NCBI GenBank assembly: GCA_025462725.1
Contig: JAOAPE010000012.1
Location: 359,942 to 423,941, forward strand
Reading direction: 5' to 3'
DNA length: 64,000 nt
Source of the DNA: Terriglobales bacterium
Lineage (GTDB): Bacteria; Acidobacteriota; Terriglobia; Terriglobales; Acidobacteriaceae
Positions 63,422-64,000 of this stretch are shown in pieces (the first letter of the stretch is position 1; the number at the start of each line of letters is the position of its first letter). Both the position numbers and the translations under genes were made by a program. The notes below the pieces were generated by a model that was not told the origin of the DNA, did not search any database, and saw only the letters and a list, made by a program, of their open reading frames with translations.

Positions 63422-64000
63422 ATGACGGCGACGGAAATGACTCAGACGGGCGAGCGGCCGCAGAGTGGGGCTTATGAGGGTCTGCGTGTTCTTTTCTTGG
63501 GAGAGAATTGGCTGGGGAGCAATGCGCGCTCATGCTCTGAGAGCCTGCGACGGCTTGGCTGCGATGCCTTGGACATTGATTCGCAAACCTTCTTCCCGAC
63601 GTTTCAGTCTCCTGGTTCGCGAGCTGTGGCACGACTGCTAAGACCCGGGCTGGTTCGAGAATACAACCAATATGTACTAGAGCTGACAGTGCAATTTCGT
63701 CCGGATATTTTGCTGGCTTTCAAAGGCAATTACATTCTGCCGGAGACACTGCGCGCGATCCGCAAGCAGGGCGTTGCGCTCTACAACTACTATCCGGACA
63801 CCTCAGCCTTTACGCACGGCAAATGGCTGCCCAGGTCTTTGCCCGAGTACGATTGCGTCTTCTACACGAAAAAGTTCTGGCTCAAAGATGTATCCGAAAA
63901 GATCAACATCAGATGCGGGAGCTATCTGCCCCATGGATACGATCCGAGCCTACACAGACGGGTTGTTGCAAGCGAGAGAGATAAAAAGGATTATGGTCGG
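63422..64000 (+). CDS. CgeB-like glycosyltransferase, C-terminus cut by window edge
   Basis: The frame from ATG 63422 is open to the window end (193 residues). The sequence LRVLFLGENWLGSNARSCSESLRRLG, then FRPDILLAFKGNYILPETLRAIRKQG, LYNYYPDTSAFTHG and VFYTKKFWLKDV fits the N-terminal (DUF3880-type) half of CgeB-like glycosyltransferases; the sugar-nucleotide half is missing. Same strand as the GT4, 292 bp downstream. Confidence 0.75.
   Translation, partial: MTATEMTQTGERPQSGAYEGLRVLFLGENWLGSNARSCSESLRRLGCDALDIDSQTFFPTFQSPGSRAVARLLRPGLVREYNQYVLELTVQFRPDILLAFKGNYILPETLRAIRKQGVALYNYYPDTSAFTHGKWLPRSLPEYDCVFYTKKFWLKDVSEKINIRCGSYLPHGYDPSLHRRVVASERDKKDYGR

Overview
The window looks like chromosomal DNA of a diderm, moderately GC-rich bacterium, most probably an Acidobacteriota member (Terriglobia/Koribacter-like). 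Three things point there: a secreted VWFA protein of the type abundant in acidobacteria, a TamA/BamA-SurA-TamB outer-membrane cluster, and many small dispersed hairpin repeats of the kind common in these genomes. This assignment rests on family resemblance and gene style, with no database search. No rRNA, tRNA, CRISPR array or transposase was recognised.

Layout. (1) 1-13.2 kb: a partial dicarboxylate symporter, dapD, a frameshifted secreted-protein gene, a thioredoxin fusion, a PIG-L deacetylase/glycosyltransferase pair, then asd-lysC-dapB-dapA read leftwards and aroK with two partners. Together these supply most of the aspartate-to-diaminopimelate/lysine route. (2) 13.2-24.9 kb: an ECF sigma/anti-sigma/DUF4097 locus, two APC permeases, an orphan purS, glmS, a dienelactone-hydrolase-like enzyme, a ferredoxin-NADP reductase-like enzyme and a zinc-dependent phospholipase C-like protein. 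(3) 24.9-29.5 kb: a heat-shock locus dnaK-(DUF4440)-dnaJ-hspR. A strong promoter before dnaK is overlapped by a HAIR-like HspR operator. (4) 29.5-39 kb: a three-BON periplasmic protein, then an envelope-biogenesis operon: an Omp85 protein with seven apparent POTRA repeats, a SurA-like chaperone without a PPIase domain, TamB and Pcm.

(5) 39-44.3 kb: an E1-like adenylating enzyme, a low-complexity secreted protein with an LPxTA-like C-terminal anchor, a LytTR response regulator and a second ECF sigma/anti-sigma pair. (6) 44.3-50.6 kb: an accessory-looking stretch. It holds four receiver-like proteins that all lack the phosphoacceptor Asp (two carry a C-terminal HTH), two paralogous C2HC mini-proteins, a GAF protein, and three full plus one partial copy of a 240-450-bp repeat whose stem-loops are kept despite sequence change. 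This is the best candidate for something undescribed. (7) 50.6-53.4 kb: a monoheme cytochrome c fused to an outer-membrane beta-barrel, overlapping a pentaheme cytochrome gene, a possible one-polypeptide porin-cytochrome conduit. (8) 53.4-59.2 kb: mixed secreted and redox proteins ending in the VWFA protein, with a parS-like palindrome at 59.22 kb. (9) 59.3-64 kb: a surface-polysaccharide cluster (Wzy-like polymerase, GT2, GT4, CgeB-like GT cut by the window edge).
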